Notes under the pieces: model-generated | Databases searched by the model: none | What the model was told of the DNA's origin: nothing | The model's input: the letters and a program-made list of their open reading frames with translations, nothing else | In this document: piece by piece, positions 24,353-33,238 of the stretch | Layout of the letters: every line of letters starts with the position of its first letter | Numbering within the stretch: position 1 is the first letter of the stretch | Made by a program: the position numbers and the translations under genes | NCBI RefSeq assembly: GCF_018613325.1 | Contig: NZ_JAGGQJ010000018.1 | Location: 106,469 to 170,468 of the forward strand | DNA: 64,000 bases | DNA from: Bacillus sp. ISL-34 | Lineage (GTDB): Bacteria > Bacillota > Bacilli > Bacillales > DSM-1321 | Direction: 5' to 3'

Positions 24353-25237
24353 TCACTGCTTATGAGATAACGCTTCCCTCGTATATTTCAGCCATTCTTT
24401 TGCAGCGTATGAAAGGTAATGGTCCTTACTCCAAATAAATCCTAGATTCCAACTAATTGAGGGGTTTTTAACCTTGATTGTCTTTACGCGCTCATCATGA
24501 CGGCATAAACTTTCAGGTAATAGAGCAACGCCAAGTTTACAGTAAACCATTTCCTCAATAAAATCCCAGCGTGAGCTTTCCGTGACGATATGTGGAGAAA
24601 AACCAGCTTCATTACAGGATGAAATGATGAGATCTCGAAGGACGTAATCTTTATTGAATAAGATGAAAGATTCGTTTTCCAGGTCGGCCAAACCAATTTC
24701 TTCACTACAAGCATGCGGATGGGAGGGGTGAACAATCAAGTTGATGTCTTCTTCCAAAAAAGCAAAATGATGAAAAAGTGCGGTGTTGGTTGGCAGGACT
24801 ATTACGCCTAAATCAATTAAGTCATTTTGAACGGATTCTTCTATTTTCTTTGAACCATCCTCTACTAATTGAAAGGTAATATTGGGATAGTCCTCGTGAA
24901 AACGGCTAAGAATTCGGGGGAAGAAAGAAGCGTCGATGATCGGCGGCAGCCCGATGCGTATATGTCCCTTTTTCAAACCTAATAAATTGTCCATTTCCGT
25001 TTCTAAATTGTGAAAGGCCTTATCAATCAATTTTGCCTGCTCTAAGACGACCCTGCCTGCATCGGTCAAGATCAGTTGCTTGCGTGAACGATCAAAAAGT
25101 TCAACACCTAGCTCGGTTTCCAGGTTTTTAATCATCTTGCTGATGGTCGGCTGGGTAATGAATAAATGGTCGGCAGCCCGAGTGAAGCTATTGAAATTGG
25201 TTACCTCTATAAAGTATTGCAAATGTTTAATATCCAT
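24353..25237 (-). CDS. LysR family transcriptional regulator (CidR/YwbI-like)
   Basis: 294 residues. The N-terminal winged helix is canonical: MDIKHLQYFIEVTNFNSFTR, ADHLFITQPTISKMIKNLE and LGVELFDRSRKQLILTDAG. The effector domain opens with GLKKGHIRIGLPPIIDASFF, which recalls CidR (YwbI), the regulator of murein-hydrolase-related cid genes, but no cidAB homologue is nearby. No divergent target gene either: the next gene upstream is uspA-like on the same strand. Confidence 0.87.
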   Translation of the reverse strand: MDIKHLQYFIEVTNFNSFTRAADHLFITQPTISKMIKNLETELGVELFDRSRKQLILTDAGRVVLEQAKLIDKAFHNLETEMDNLLGLKKGHIRIGLPPIIDASFFPRILSRFHEDYPNITFQLVEDGSKKIEESVQNDLIDLGVIVLPTNTALFHHFAFLEEDINLIVHPSHPHACSEEIGLADLENESFILFNKDYVLRDLIISSCNEAGFSPHIVTESSRWDFIEEMVYCKLGVALLPESLCRHDERVKTIKVKNPSISWNLGFIWSKDHYLSYAAKEWLKYTREALSHKQ

Positions 25238-25337
25238 TGCGTCACCTGTTATCCTCGTTTAAAATTAGTTTCATTTTACCCGTAAACGGAAGTGTTTGTA
25301 AAACATGATAAGTTTGGAGTTCCATGCACGCATAAAT

Positions 25338-25372
25338 AAGCTGGATTCCAAAGGGGAACCCAGCTTATGAAA
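25338..25372 (-). terminator. Terminator of the universal stress gene
   Basis: AAGCTGG-TTCC pairs with GGAA-CCCAGCTT, just past the minus-strand stop at 25405. Confidence 0.6.
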
Positions 25373-25404
25373 GGGCTGGCTATAAAGAGTATCTGCCGTG
25401 AATT

Positions 25405-25830
25405 TTATTTGACCAACAAGACGGGCACTGGGGAATGTTGGACGATATAGTGGCTCACGCTGCCTAGGAATTCCTTGAAGCCACTCAATCCGCGGCTGCC
25501 CATGATGATAAGATCACAATTCTGGGATTTTGCACGTTCCAATAAAGTCGTGATGGCTGAACCCTCTACGACAAATGTTTGGGATGCATTCGGAATTTCG
25601 GATAAAAGCGCTTCCGCTTTTTTAATCACTTCCTTGCCATACTTGAGCATGGATTCTTCAATTTCCTGAAAAGCATTGCCATATATATTTGGCTTGATTG
25701 GCAGCGTTACAGCGTGAAGCACCTGGATTTCGATTGCGGGATCCAGCTTCGCTAATTCAATCGCTTTTTCTAAAGATTTAAGTGCCAATTCAGATTCATC
25801 AAAAGCAACTAATATTTTTGAACATAGCAT
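25405..25830 (-). CDS. Universal stress protein UspA family
   Basis: 141 residues, one Usp domain. It starts with the beta strand ILVAFDESELALKSLEKAI and ends with the ATP-binding loop GSRGLSGFKEFLGSVSHYIV followed by PVPVLLVK, the G-2x-G-9x-G(S/T) pattern of nucleotide-binding members. Cytoplasmic; role in stress survival is inferred from the family. Single gene. Confidence 0.92.
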   Translation of the reverse strand: MLCSKILVAFDESELALKSLEKAIELAKLDPAIEIQVLHAVTLPIKPNIYGNAFQEIEESMLKYGKEVIKKAEALLSEIPNASQTFVVEGSAITTLLERAKSQNCDLIIMGSRGLSGFKEFLGSVSHYIVQHSPVPVLLVK

Positions 25831-25926
25831 TGATCTATCAGTCCCTTCTTTTAAAGAATATACCCCTAGTATATCAATTTGAATCTTTCATGCAGTTTCA
25901 TATATTAGAAATTTTGTGAATACTTA

Positions 25927-25957
25927 TTGAAGTTTACGTTAACGTCAATGTTAAAAT
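25927..25957 (+). promoter_or_regulatory. MerR-type promoter with 19-bp spacer and dyad
   Basis: TTGAAG (25927-25932) and TAAAAT (25952-25957) are 19 bp apart, the overlong spacing characteristic of MerR-family promoters. The spacer contains the perfect dyad ACGTTAACGT (25936-25945) flanked by TT and AA. It precedes the MerR gene and the acyl-CoA operon, so it is very likely the regulator's binding site. Confidence 0.75.
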
Positions 25958-25994
25958 GAAGGTAAATAATCCCTTTGCAAAGTGTGGTTTTAAC

Positions 25995-26390
25995 ATGTAC
26001 ACCATTTCTGAGTTAGCAAAAGAATTCGGATTGACGACAAGGACCCTCCGATATTATGAGGAACTGGGTATGCTTAGGCCAATGCGTACCGAAACGGGAA
26101 AAAGAGTTTATGGAAAGAAAGAATATGCACAGCTCAAAATCATAATGCGCGGTAAGAAGTATGGTTTCTCGTTAGTGGAAATAAAGGATATAGTCCTTTT
26201 ATTCGATAAGGATAGGACAGGCATCAAGCAATTGGAAAAAACGATTGAAACTGCAGGACAGAAGTTAAACGAAATTAATGAACGAATTAAAGAGCTGGAT
26301 GGGTTGAAGCAGGATTTTGAACAGGTAATCAAAGGCTTTACCGAAACACTGCATGACTTGAAAGTGAACGGTAAAACAGGCAAGCGGTGA
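25995..26390 (+). CDS. MerR family regulator of the acyl-CoA operon
   Basis: 131 residues from the ATG at 25995; the earlier in-frame ATG at 25956 lies inside the -10 box and cannot be the start. The head YTISELAKEFGLTTRTLRYYEELGML is the canonical MerR winged helix, the KKYGFSLVEIKDIVLLFD region follows, and a long coiled helix (KQLEKTIETAGQKLNEINER) forms the dimer. The layout matches LiuR/fatty-acid-responsive MerR proteins and it stands directly before SDR, acyl-CoA dehydrogenase, thiolase and synthetase genes. An acyl-CoA inducer is inferred. Confidence 0.88.
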   Translation: MYTISELAKEFGLTTRTLRYYEELGMLRPMRTETGKRVYGKKEYAQLKIIMRGKKYGFSLVEIKDIVLLFDKDRTGIKQLEKTIETAGQKLNEINERIKELDGLKQDFEQVIKGFTETLHDLKVNGKTGKR

Positions 26391-26463
26391 AATTAATCTT
26401 GAAAATAGGTTTTGACGTTAGTGAATGATGAATATATATTCTAGAAACAAATGGGGTGAGGAT

Positions 26464-27231
26464 TTGGAAATTCAAGAAACCATTGCAGTTGTGACAGGCG
26501 GAGCTTCTGGTCTGGGAGCCGCGACAGTAAGAAACATCATTAAAAAAGGTGGAAAAGCGGTCATATTTGACCTCTCGGAAGACAACGGCGCTAAAATGGC
26601 TCAGGAATTGGGAGATTCAGTCCTGTTTATTAAAACGGATGTAACAAGTGAAGAAAGCGTATCGGCAGCGTTGGATGAAGGAATGAAAAAATTCGGGAGC
26701 ATCAATGCGGTCATCAACTGTGCAGGCATTGCGATTGCAGAGAAGGTCATAGGCAGAAAAGGTACACATGAATTGAAAGCGTTCTCAAATGTCGTGCAAA
26801 TCAATTTGGTCGGTACGTTTAATGTAATCCGGCTTGCGGCGGAAAAAATGGTCGAAAATGAACCGAATCAAGAGGGGGAGCGTGGGGTCATTATCAATAC
26901 AGCTTCGGTCGCCGCCTTTGAAGGACAAATCGGACAAGCCGCATATAGTGCCTCTAAGGGAGGGATTGTTGGTATGACTCTGCCCATCGCTAGGGAGCTT
27001 GCCACCAAAGGGATACGTGTCGTATCGATTGCACCCGGTCTATTCCATACTCCGATGTTCGATTCATTACCTGAAGAAGCTAGGACGTCATTAGGTAAAA
27101 CCGTACCATTCCCATCAAGGCTCGGGTATCCCGAAGAGTACGCTAAACTAACGGAAAGCATCATAACGAATCCAATGCTGAATGGGGAAACCATCAGACT
27201 GGATGGGGCCATTAGAATGTCACCTAGGTAA
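26464..27231 (+). CDS. SDR oxidoreductase, 3-hydroxyacyl-CoA dehydrogenase type-2-like
   Basis: About 255 residues from TTG 26464 (GGGGTGAG just upstream); ATG codons at 26425 and 26428 are alternatives without a clear site. Classical [14 protein letters not shown] nucleotide site, [21 protein letters not shown], and the catalytic YSASKGG (Tyr-x3-Lys). The motifs [10 protein letters not shown] and [13 protein letters not shown] resemble the HSD10/3-hydroxy-2-methylbutyryl-CoA dehydrogenase group, which oxidises hydroxyacyl-CoA in branched-chain or fatty-acid breakdown. First enzyme gene of the operon. Confidence 0.85.
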   Translation: MEIQETIAVVTGGASGLGAATVRNIIKKGGKAVIFDLSEDNGAKMAQELGDSVLFIKTDVTSEESVSAALDEGMKKFGSINAVINCAGIAIAEKVIGRKGTHELKAFSNVVQINLVGTFNVIRLAAEKMVENEPNQEGERGVIINTASVAAFEGQIGQAAYSASKGGIVGMTLPIARELATKGIRVVSIAPGLFHTPMFDSLPEEARTSLGKTVPFPSRLGYPEEYAKLTESIITNPMLNGETIRLDGAIRMSPR

Positions 27232-27310
27232 GTCGTTAATTCCTTCAGGGCAATCCATTCTAAATCCAGGAAAAGAGCCTCCGCAAAGAATTGGAGAGGA
27301 GATAAAACAG

Positions 27311-28456
27311 ATGAAACATCCATACCTAAGTGAAGATCATGAGATTTTCCGTAAGTCATTCCGAAAGTTTTTAGAGAAAGAAGCAGTTCCCCACTATGAA
27401 CGATGGGAAGAAGAGAGGATCATTCCCCGGTCATTTTGGGTGAAAATGGGTGAACAGGGTTTTTTATGTCCGGACCTTGGAGAAGATTATGGGGGTTCAG
27501 GGGTAGATTGGGGCTTTGCGGTCATAATTAATGAGGAATTGGAAAGAGTCGGTTCTGGTTTTATTGGTTTCGGACTTCATAGTGACATCACCGTTCCGTA
27601 TATTTCCGCATACGGAAATGAGTCGCAGAAAAAGCGCTGGCTTCCCAAATGCACGACAGGGGAAATCATTACAGCCATTGCCATGACAGAGCCTGGTACA
27701 GGTTCGGATTTGGCCAATATTAAAACGACTGCCATTTTGGATGGAGATCATTACATATTAAATGGCCAAAAGACATTCATCACAAATGGCATACATTCGG
27801 ATTTGGTCATCGTTGCCTGTAAAACGGATCCAAGTGCCGTTCCGAAACATAAAGGCGTTAGCTTAGTCGTGGTCGAAAGGGATACACCTGGGTTTTCCAG
27901 GGGGCGAAAACTGAAGAAGCTTGGTTTGCACAGTCAGGATACAGCAGAACTCATCTTCGAGGATTGCCGTGTTCCAAAGGAAAACCTGCTTGGTGAAGAA
28001 GGCAAAGGGTTTAATTACTTAATGGATAAACTGCAGCAGGAACGACTTGTGGTGGCGATTTGTGCTCAAACCGCATCTGAGGATATGCTGGCCGATACGA
28101 TTGAGTACGTGAAAAGCAGGGAAGCATTCGGAAAATCCGTAAGTCAGTTTCAAAATACTCAATTCAAAATCGTGGAAATGGCAACGGAAATCAAAATGGG
28201 GCGTGCCTTCCTAGATCAATTGATCGCCAAACATATGGCTGGTGAACAGGTTGTAACGGAAGTTTCGATGGCAAAATGGCGTTTGACGGAGACTGCCAGA
28301 AAAATATCCATTGAATGCATGCAGCTCCATGGCGGCTATGGATATATGGAGGAATACAAGATTGCCAGAAGGTATCGGGATGTTCCGGTAGCAAGCATCT
28401 ATGCCGGGACAAATGAAATCATGAAGAAAATCATCGCTAAGAATATGGGCCTTTAA
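27311..28456 (+). CDS. Acyl-CoA dehydrogenase
   Basis: 381 residues from the ATG at 27311, behind GGAGAGGAG; the 43 upstream codons overlap the SDR end and have no homology-like content. The FAD-dependent domains are all present: HEIFRKSFRKFLEKEAVPHYERW, AIAMTEPGTGSDLANIKTTA, the FITNGIHSDL loop, DRVQ-like EAFGKSVSQFQNTQFK, LHGGYGYMEEYKIARRYRD and the C-terminal IYAGTNEIMKKIIAKNMG with the base-position glutamate of this family. It introduces the alpha-beta double bond in acyl-CoA. Chain specificity is unknown. Confidence 0.92.
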   Translation: MKHPYLSEDHEIFRKSFRKFLEKEAVPHYERWEEERIIPRSFWVKMGEQGFLCPDLGEDYGGSGVDWGFAVIINEELERVGSGFIGFGLHSDITVPYISAYGNESQKKRWLPKCTTGEIITAIAMTEPGTGSDLANIKTTAILDGDHYILNGQKTFITNGIHSDLVIVACKTDPSAVPKHKGVSLVVVERDTPGFSRGRKLKKLGLHSQDTAELIFEDCRVPKENLLGEEGKGFNYLMDKLQQERLVVAICAQTASEDMLADTIEYVKSREAFGKSVSQFQNTQFKIVEMATEIKMGRAFLDQLIAKHMAGEQVVTEVSMAKWRLTETARKISIECMQLHGGYGYMEEYKIARRYRDVPVASIYAGTNEIMKKIIAKNMGL

Positions 28457-28483
28457 TAAAAGGATGAGAAGGGAAGAGAGTAT

Positions 28484-29635
28484 ATGCGGGAAGTGGTTAT
28501 CGTTGAAGGGATTCGCACGCCAGTAGGCAGAAGGAACGGTGTCTTGAAAGACGTTCGCCCTGATGATCTGGCAGGGGAAGTATTGAAGAAGCTGATTGAA
28601 AAGGCGGGCATCGATCCGGCTATTGTCGATGATGTCATTTTAGGTTGTGTTTCACAGTCGGGCGAACAGGCCGGTGATATAGCAAGGGTTGCTGCACTGA
28701 TTGCCGGATTTCCGATTGAAGTGCCGGGAACGACGATTGACCGTCAATGCGGATCAAGTCAGCAGGCAGTCCACTTCGCTTCCCAGGCCATCTTGTCGGG
28801 AGATATGGATGTGGTAGTGGCCGGTGGAGTGGAAAACATGTCACGAGTTCCCATGGGGTCTAATTATCAAGGTGCTGTAACAAGCCAAAAGTATATGGAT
28901 TTGTATGAGGTGATCAACCAAGGTTTATCAGCTGAGAGAATCGCCGATAAGTGGGGGATTACACGTGAAGATTGTGATCAGTTTTCCGTTGGAAGCCATG
29001 CCAAGGCAATACGTGCTCAAAAAGAAGGGCATTTTAACCGTGAAATGATATCAGTATCGGGTACTGATAAAGAAGGAAATCATATCGAAGTTACGGAAGA
29101 TCAAGGCCCAAGAGGTGGAACTACGCTTGAAGTACTTGCTGGATTGAAACCGGTTTTTCAAGAAGACGGTTTAATTCATGCTGGGAACTCAAGTCAGATC
29201 AGTGACGGTGCTGCCGCTTTATTGTTGATGGAACGCAGTAAAGCCGAAGAACTTGGATTGAAACCGCGCTTTAAAGTGCATACACGGGTTGTTGTCGGGT
29301 CAGATCCCACACTGATGCTTACGGGGCCGATTCCCGCCACCCAAAAGGCTTTGGAAAAAGCAGGTCTTACAATTGATGATATCGACATCTTTGAAGTGAA
29401 TGAGGCTTTCGCTCCTGTACCGATTGCCTGGCTAAAGGAAACGGGGGCAGACCCGAAGAAACTGAATCCAAATGGCGGGGCGATTGCCTTGGGTCATCCT
29501 CTTGGCGGCAGCGGGGCCCGATTGATGGTGTCAATGATCCATGAATTAGAAAGGACGGGCGGCCGTTATGGGCTGCAAACAATGTGTGAAGGCCACGGTA
29601 TGGCGAATGCGACCATCATTGAAAGATTGGACTGA
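28484..29635 (+). CDS. Acetyl-CoA C-acyltransferase (thiolase)
   Basis: 383 residues. Catalytic residues are in place: nucleophilic C89 in TTIDRQCGSSQQA, the NEAFAPVPIAW and GGAIALGHPLGGSGAR motifs with the active-site His, and C368 in MCEGHGMANAT (usually CxGGG; here a His replaces one glycine). It cleaves 3-ketoacyl-CoA to acetyl-CoA and a shortened acyl-CoA. Third enzyme gene of the MerR-led operon. Confidence 0.92.
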   Translation: MREVVIVEGIRTPVGRRNGVLKDVRPDDLAGEVLKKLIEKAGIDPAIVDDVILGCVSQSGEQAGDIARVAALIAGFPIEVPGTTIDRQCGSSQQAVHFASQAILSGDMDVVVAGGVENMSRVPMGSNYQGAVTSQKYMDLYEVINQGLSAERIADKWGITREDCDQFSVGSHAKAIRAQKEGHFNREMISVSGTDKEGNHIEVTEDQGPRGGTTLEVLAGLKPVFQEDGLIHAGNSSQISDGAAALLLMERSKAEELGLKPRFKVHTRVVVGSDPTLMLTGPIPATQKALEKAGLTIDDIDIFEVNEAFAPVPIAWLKETGADPKKLNPNGGAIALGHPLGGSGARLMVSMIHELERTGGRYGLQTMCEGHGMANATIIERLD

Positions 29636-29768
29636 ATCTGGACTTTCCATTTAGGAATATTCGTATATCGCACGAAGGTAAAAGCTGAAAAAGGGATGAA
29701 GCCGACCATCGCAGGCTTTGCCTGAAATCTTCCTGTTGATGGTGGGCCTACTTGAGGAGGAAAATGAT

Positions 29769-31349
29769 ATGTCAGTAACGATTAAAAATATCTTTGATCA
29801 GACGGTTCAGGAATTCCCCATTAAAGAAGCTATCTACGACGTGAGAAGAAATATCCGCTATACGTACATTCAATGGAATGAACAGGTGAATAGGTTGGCG
29901 GCGGCCCTTCAATCGGAAGGGGTGCAAAAAGGGGACAGGGTTTCTACGTACCTTTACAACAATGAAGAGCTCGCAACAGCATTCTTTGCCTGTGCAAAAA
30001 TCGGTGCAATCTTTAATCCAATCAACTTCCGTTTAATGCCGGAAGAGTTGGCCTTCATCTTGAACGACGCTGCTCCAAAGGTCGTTTTATTCGAACACGA
30101 ATTGGAAGCGAACGTTGCCGCGGTTGAAAAGCGATTTCCAGAAACGGCTTTTTGGTATATTGATGATGATGTGCCTGGGTATGCTAAAGGTTACCGTCAG
30201 AAAATGGCCAGTATCTCATCAAAGCCGGAAGAAGTGGACGTTCACGAGGATGATATCTATGCCATCATGTATACGAGCGGGACTACCGGACGTCCCAAAG
30301 GGGTCATTCACCTTCATAAAGATATGGTCAAACAAGCAGAGATTTTAATAGAGGCCATGAAGTACGAACGCTCTGATATCGGTTTGATTACTGCACCGAT
30401 GTTTCATTGTGCTGAATTGCACTGTTCCTTTTTACCTCGCGTACAGGTCGGTGCCGCAAATGTCATATTACATCAGTTTAATCCCAAAAAGGTCATGGAA
30501 CTGATTGAATCCGAGGGGATCACCAAGTTTTTTGCTGCTCCCACGATGTGGAACATGCTCATTCAGGAAAACTTGGATGAGTATAAATTCCAGAGTTTGA
30601 AGCTTGGGCTTTATGGAGCAGCCCCGATGGCTCCCACACTTGTAAGGGCCTGTCAGGAGAAACTCGGCATCCAGTTCATCCAAGCTTATGGAATGACTGA
30701 AATGGGTCCCGCAATCACTCTCCTATTGGAGGAAGATCAAATTAGGAAAGCGGGCTCTGCCGGCAAGGCATGTTCCGAACATGAAATCATCATTGCCCGT
30801 CCGAATGACGAAGGGCCAGCGGATCCCGAGGATATGCTGGAACCTGGGGAAACAGGGGAAATCCTAGTGAAGGGTCCATGTATCATGCAGGGTTACTTTC
30901 AAAAAGATAGAGAGACCGAAACGGCGCTTTACAAAGGCTGGTACCATTCCGGTGACATCGGTTTCCTGGATGAGGATGGATATCTGTGGGTCAAGGACCG
31001 GGTGGACGACATGATTATTTCTGGAGGGGAAAATATTTATCCACGTGAAGTGGAAGATACACTATATGAGCATCAAGGAGTTCTCGACTGTGCAGTAATT
31101 GGTCAGCCAGATGACCAATGGGGGGAACTGGTAACGGCCTTCATCGTAGCCAAAGACCCTTCGCTAGCGGAAACCGATCTAGAAAACTGGTGTAAGAACA
31201 GTGATACATTGGCGAACTATAAACGTCCAAGAAGATATATCTTCTGTAATGAGCTGCCTCGAAACGCAAGTGGGAAGATACAAAAATTCTTGATTCGTAA
31301 ACAGTTGGAAGAAAACATTGATGGCAAAAGTTTGGGGAACCTTCTTTAA
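29769..31349 (+). CDS. AMP-binding acyl-CoA synthetase
   Basis: 526 residues from the ATG at 29769 behind GAGGAGGAAA. ANL superfamily: P-loop IMYTSGTTGRPKGVIH, the A5 region QAYGMTEMGPAI, GWYHSGDIGFLDEDGYLWV, the hinge DRVDDMIISGGENIYPREVE and the C-terminal lysine motif PRNASGKIQKFLIR. It activates a carboxylic acid with ATP to acyl-CoA, the entry step for the dehydrogenase and thiolase encoded just upstream. Between thiolase and this gene is a 133-bp gap with a second ribosome site, so separate promoters are possible. Confidence 0.9.
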   Translation: MSVTIKNIFDQTVQEFPIKEAIYDVRRNIRYTYIQWNEQVNRLAAALQSEGVQKGDRVSTYLYNNEELATAFFACAKIGAIFNPINFRLMPEELAFILNDAAPKVVLFEHELEANVAAVEKRFPETAFWYIDDDVPGYAKGYRQKMASISSKPEEVDVHEDDIYAIMYTSGTTGRPKGVIHLHKDMVKQAEILIEAMKYERSDIGLITAPMFHCAELHCSFLPRVQVGAANVILHQFNPKKVMELIESEGITKFFAAPTMWNMLIQENLDEYKFQSLKLGLYGAAPMAPTLVRACQEKLGIQFIQAYGMTEMGPAITLLLEEDQIRKAGSAGKACSEHEIIIARPNDEGPADPEDMLEPGETGEILVKGPCIMQGYFQKDRETETALYKGWYHSGDIGFLDEDGYLWVKDRVDDMIISGGENIYPREVEDTLYEHQGVLDCAVIGQPDDQWGELVTAFIVAKDPSLAETDLENWCKNSDTLANYKRPRRYIFCNELPRNASGKIQKFLIRKQLEENIDGKSLGNLL

Positions 31350-31466
31350 TGCCGGGGTCAGTAGCCGATACAATAACAAGTTAGAGTTGCTTGGCATGCG
31401 ATATACCTGGAAGGAAGAATTTTAATAAAGACCGATAACGGATAGTTATTATATAAATAATAATCC

Positions 31467-31664
31467 TGTGGAACAATTCAAGGATAGAGAATAGTTATCC
31501 ACAACAAAAATTCAGCATGGTTAGCATAACATCCCCTTTATCCACATAATCCACAGGGTTATCCAGAAATAACATTATTTTCATGTTAATAAGGTGAGTT
31601 ATTGTACTTATTGTTTGTCAGTATTTTCAGAATATATCCACAATATACACAGGGGTGTGGATAA
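31467..31664. promoter_or_regulatory. Cluster of DnaA boxes outside a recognisable oriC
   Basis: Three perfect TTATCCACA boxes lie at 31495-31503 (+), 31538-31546 (+) and 31656-31664 (-). One-mismatch boxes lie at 31547-31555 (TAATCCACA), 31559-31567 (TTATCCAGA) and 31634-31642 (ATATCCACA). A weaker TGTGGAACA is at 31467-31475. Boxes 31538-31567 form a close tandem triplet. The area is AT-rich and non-coding, between the acyl-CoA operon and yfhD. No dnaA or dnaN gene is near, so it is more likely a DnaA-titrating cluster like the B. subtilis DBC sites than an origin. Confidence 0.75.
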
Positions 31665-31684
31665 CCTATGTAAATAAAGAAAAC

Positions 31685-31712
31685 ATAAGGGGCTGATATA
31701 CAGCCCCTTGGT
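31685..31712 (-). terminator. Terminator of yfhD
   Basis: AAGGGGCTG pairs with CAGCCCCTT around ATATA, immediately past the yfhD stop on the minus strand. Confidence 0.75.
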
Positions 31713-31728
31713 TGGTTTCTCCTGCTTA

Positions 31729-31911
31729 TTAGCGGCGATTATGAGCACGGCGGTCAGCCGCATTTGCCCGGGCTTGTGCCTCGATGTCTTCCTGGTCAGC
31801 CAGTTCGGAAGAATATTCAACGTCAAGTCCGTCACTTTTCAGGTTTTTGGGAACCTGAGGAAGTTTCTGTTTGTTCTTATCTCGATTATGGTGTATGTTA
31901 TTGCGTCCCAT
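31729..31911 (-). CDS. yfhD: YfhD family small protein
   Basis: 60 residues starting MGRNNIHHNRDKNKQKLPQV; the upstream in-frame extension does not resemble the family. The small, hydrophilic, Asp/Asn/Arg-rich protein ends ARANAADRRAHNRR, matching the YfhD family (PF14151) of Bacillus, likely sporulation-associated and of unknown function. It stands beside yfhE and yfhF as in B. subtilis. Confidence 0.85.
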   Translation of the reverse strand: MGRNNIHHNRDKNKQKLPQVPKNLKSDGLDVEYSSELADQEDIEAQARANAADRRAHNRR

Positions 31912-32016
31912 GTTAGCGCCCCCTAATAAAGAATAAGCTGGAGATGAAATTATTATCATCTCCAGCTTATTTTGTGTTGAGTGGCTGTTCAAAATGTACG
32001 GGAAATAACTCCAAAC

Positions 32017-32139
32017 TTAACGACGGGACTTCTTCTCGGTATATCCACCAGCTCGATCTGCTTTTTTAAACTCGCGAGCATAAAGAATCGCTTGGGTACT
32101 AGTTAAGTTACTTTTCTCTTTATCGTGTTTTTTGAGCAA
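32017..32139 (-). CDS. yfhE: YfhE family small protein
   Basis: A 40-residue frame from TTG 32139 (GGAG nine bases upstream) reads LLKKHDKEKSNLTSTQAILY and then AREFKKADRAGGYTEKKSRR. Length, composition and position between yfhD and yfhF fit the YfhE family (PF14152). Function unknown. Confidence 0.8.
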   Translation of the reverse strand: MLKKHDKEKSNLTSTQAILYAREFKKADRAGGYTEKKSRR

Positions 32140-32192
32140 TTAGATCATCTCCATTTCACTTAATATCCCTATTTTTTCCTAAAATGACCCTT

Positions 32193-33113
32193 TCATACGT
32201 GAGGATCTTCTTTTAAGATATTTTGTAGAGCTTCTTTAAGGGTTGGATAGGAGAAGGTGAATCCTTCCTCTTTAAGTTTAGAGGGAAGGACATTTTGTCC
32301 TTCAAGTACAAGTATGCTCATTTCCCCCAGCAGTTTCTTGAGGAAGAAAGGAGGTACGGGTAACCAATGTGGCCGGTGCAGGACAGCTCCTATCGTTTTC
32401 CCGAAAGTATTCATCTGAACGGGGTTCGGTGCCGTAAAATTGACTGGACCTTCTATTCGCTGATCGTTCATGCAAAAAATGATTGCACGGACCACGTCAT
32501 GGATATGAATCCAGGAAAGCCACTGATTCCCTTTGCCCATCTTTCCTCCGCCGAGAAGTTTATAGGGGAGGGCCATCATTGGCAGTGCGCCGTCTTTTTC
32601 TCCCAGAATCACCCCGAATCTTGTTAGGATTAACCTTTTACTGAAAGAGCGTAATTTAGCCGCTTCCTTTTCCCATAGTTGAACAGTACGGGCCAAGAAA
32701 TCTTCACCAATGGATTCAGAGATTTCGGTAAAGGTCTCATCGTCCGAAATACCATAATATCCGATTGCACTTGCATTAATGATGACGGACACTTTATCCG
32801 GCAGTATGGAAATGATCCGGTTCATCTCTTTGGAAGCTTCGACCCTGCTTTCGACAATCCGGCGTTTTCGTTCAGGTGTCCAACGCCCGCTGTTCAGGGA
32901 TTCACCAGCAAGGTTAATGAAAACATCAAGGCCCGCCAAGTGCTTTTCCGGCTTTGCGTCCTTGGTCAACCAGCCGATATATGTCAAATTAGTCTGTACT
33001 TTGAATTTTTCGGGATGGCGGGTCAAAATATATATATCATGATTTTCTTTTGATAATTCATCAATAAGGGCTGTGCCGACAAAACCGCTTCCACCAGCAA
33101 TGGCTATTTTCAT
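32193..33113 (-). CDS. yfhF: TIGR01777 family NAD-dependent epimerase YfhF
   Basis: 306 residues from the ATG at 33113, preceded by AAGGAAGTGG. The Rossmann motif GGSGFVGTAL opens the protein at residues 7-16; INLAGESLNSGRWTPERKRR, INASAIGYYG, LTRFGVILG and LSWIHIHDVVRAI are family hallmarks, and the C-terminal DUF1731 part (LPSKLKEEGFTFSYPTLKEAL) is complete. It belongs to the SDR sugar-nucleotide-epimerase-like group; in some bacteria members influence division (SulA-like name). Divergent from recX, as in B. subtilis. Confidence 0.92.
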   Translation of the reverse strand: MKIAIAGGSGFVGTALIDELSKENHDIYILTRHPEKFKVQTNLTYIGWLTKDAKPEKHLAGLDVFINLAGESLNSGRWTPERKRRIVESRVEASKEMNRIISILPDKVSVIINASAIGYYGISDDETFTEISESIGEDFLARTVQLWEKEAAKLRSFSKRLILTRFGVILGEKDGALPMMALPYKLLGGGKMGKGNQWLSWIHIHDVVRAIIFCMNDQRIEGPVNFTAPNPVQMNTFGKTIGAVLHRPHWLPVPPFFLKKLLGEMSILVLEGQNVLPSKLKEEGFTFSYPTLKEALQNILKEDPHV

Positions 33114-33238
33114 GAAAACCACTTCCTTTCCCTTTCTTTCCTTCACTTTAACATGCCCATGTTCTTTTTTCATTTTTAGACATGCTATATATAGAAATGG
33201 TAAACGTTAAGGGGTAAAGTAGGGGTGGGGGTGGATTT

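Noticed and set aside
31467..31664. Interpretation of the DnaA-box cluster as the chromosomal origin
   Set aside because: No dnaA, dnaN, rpmH or recF is near, and no long AT-rich unwinding element with DnaA-trio repeats could be defined; a titration cluster fits better.
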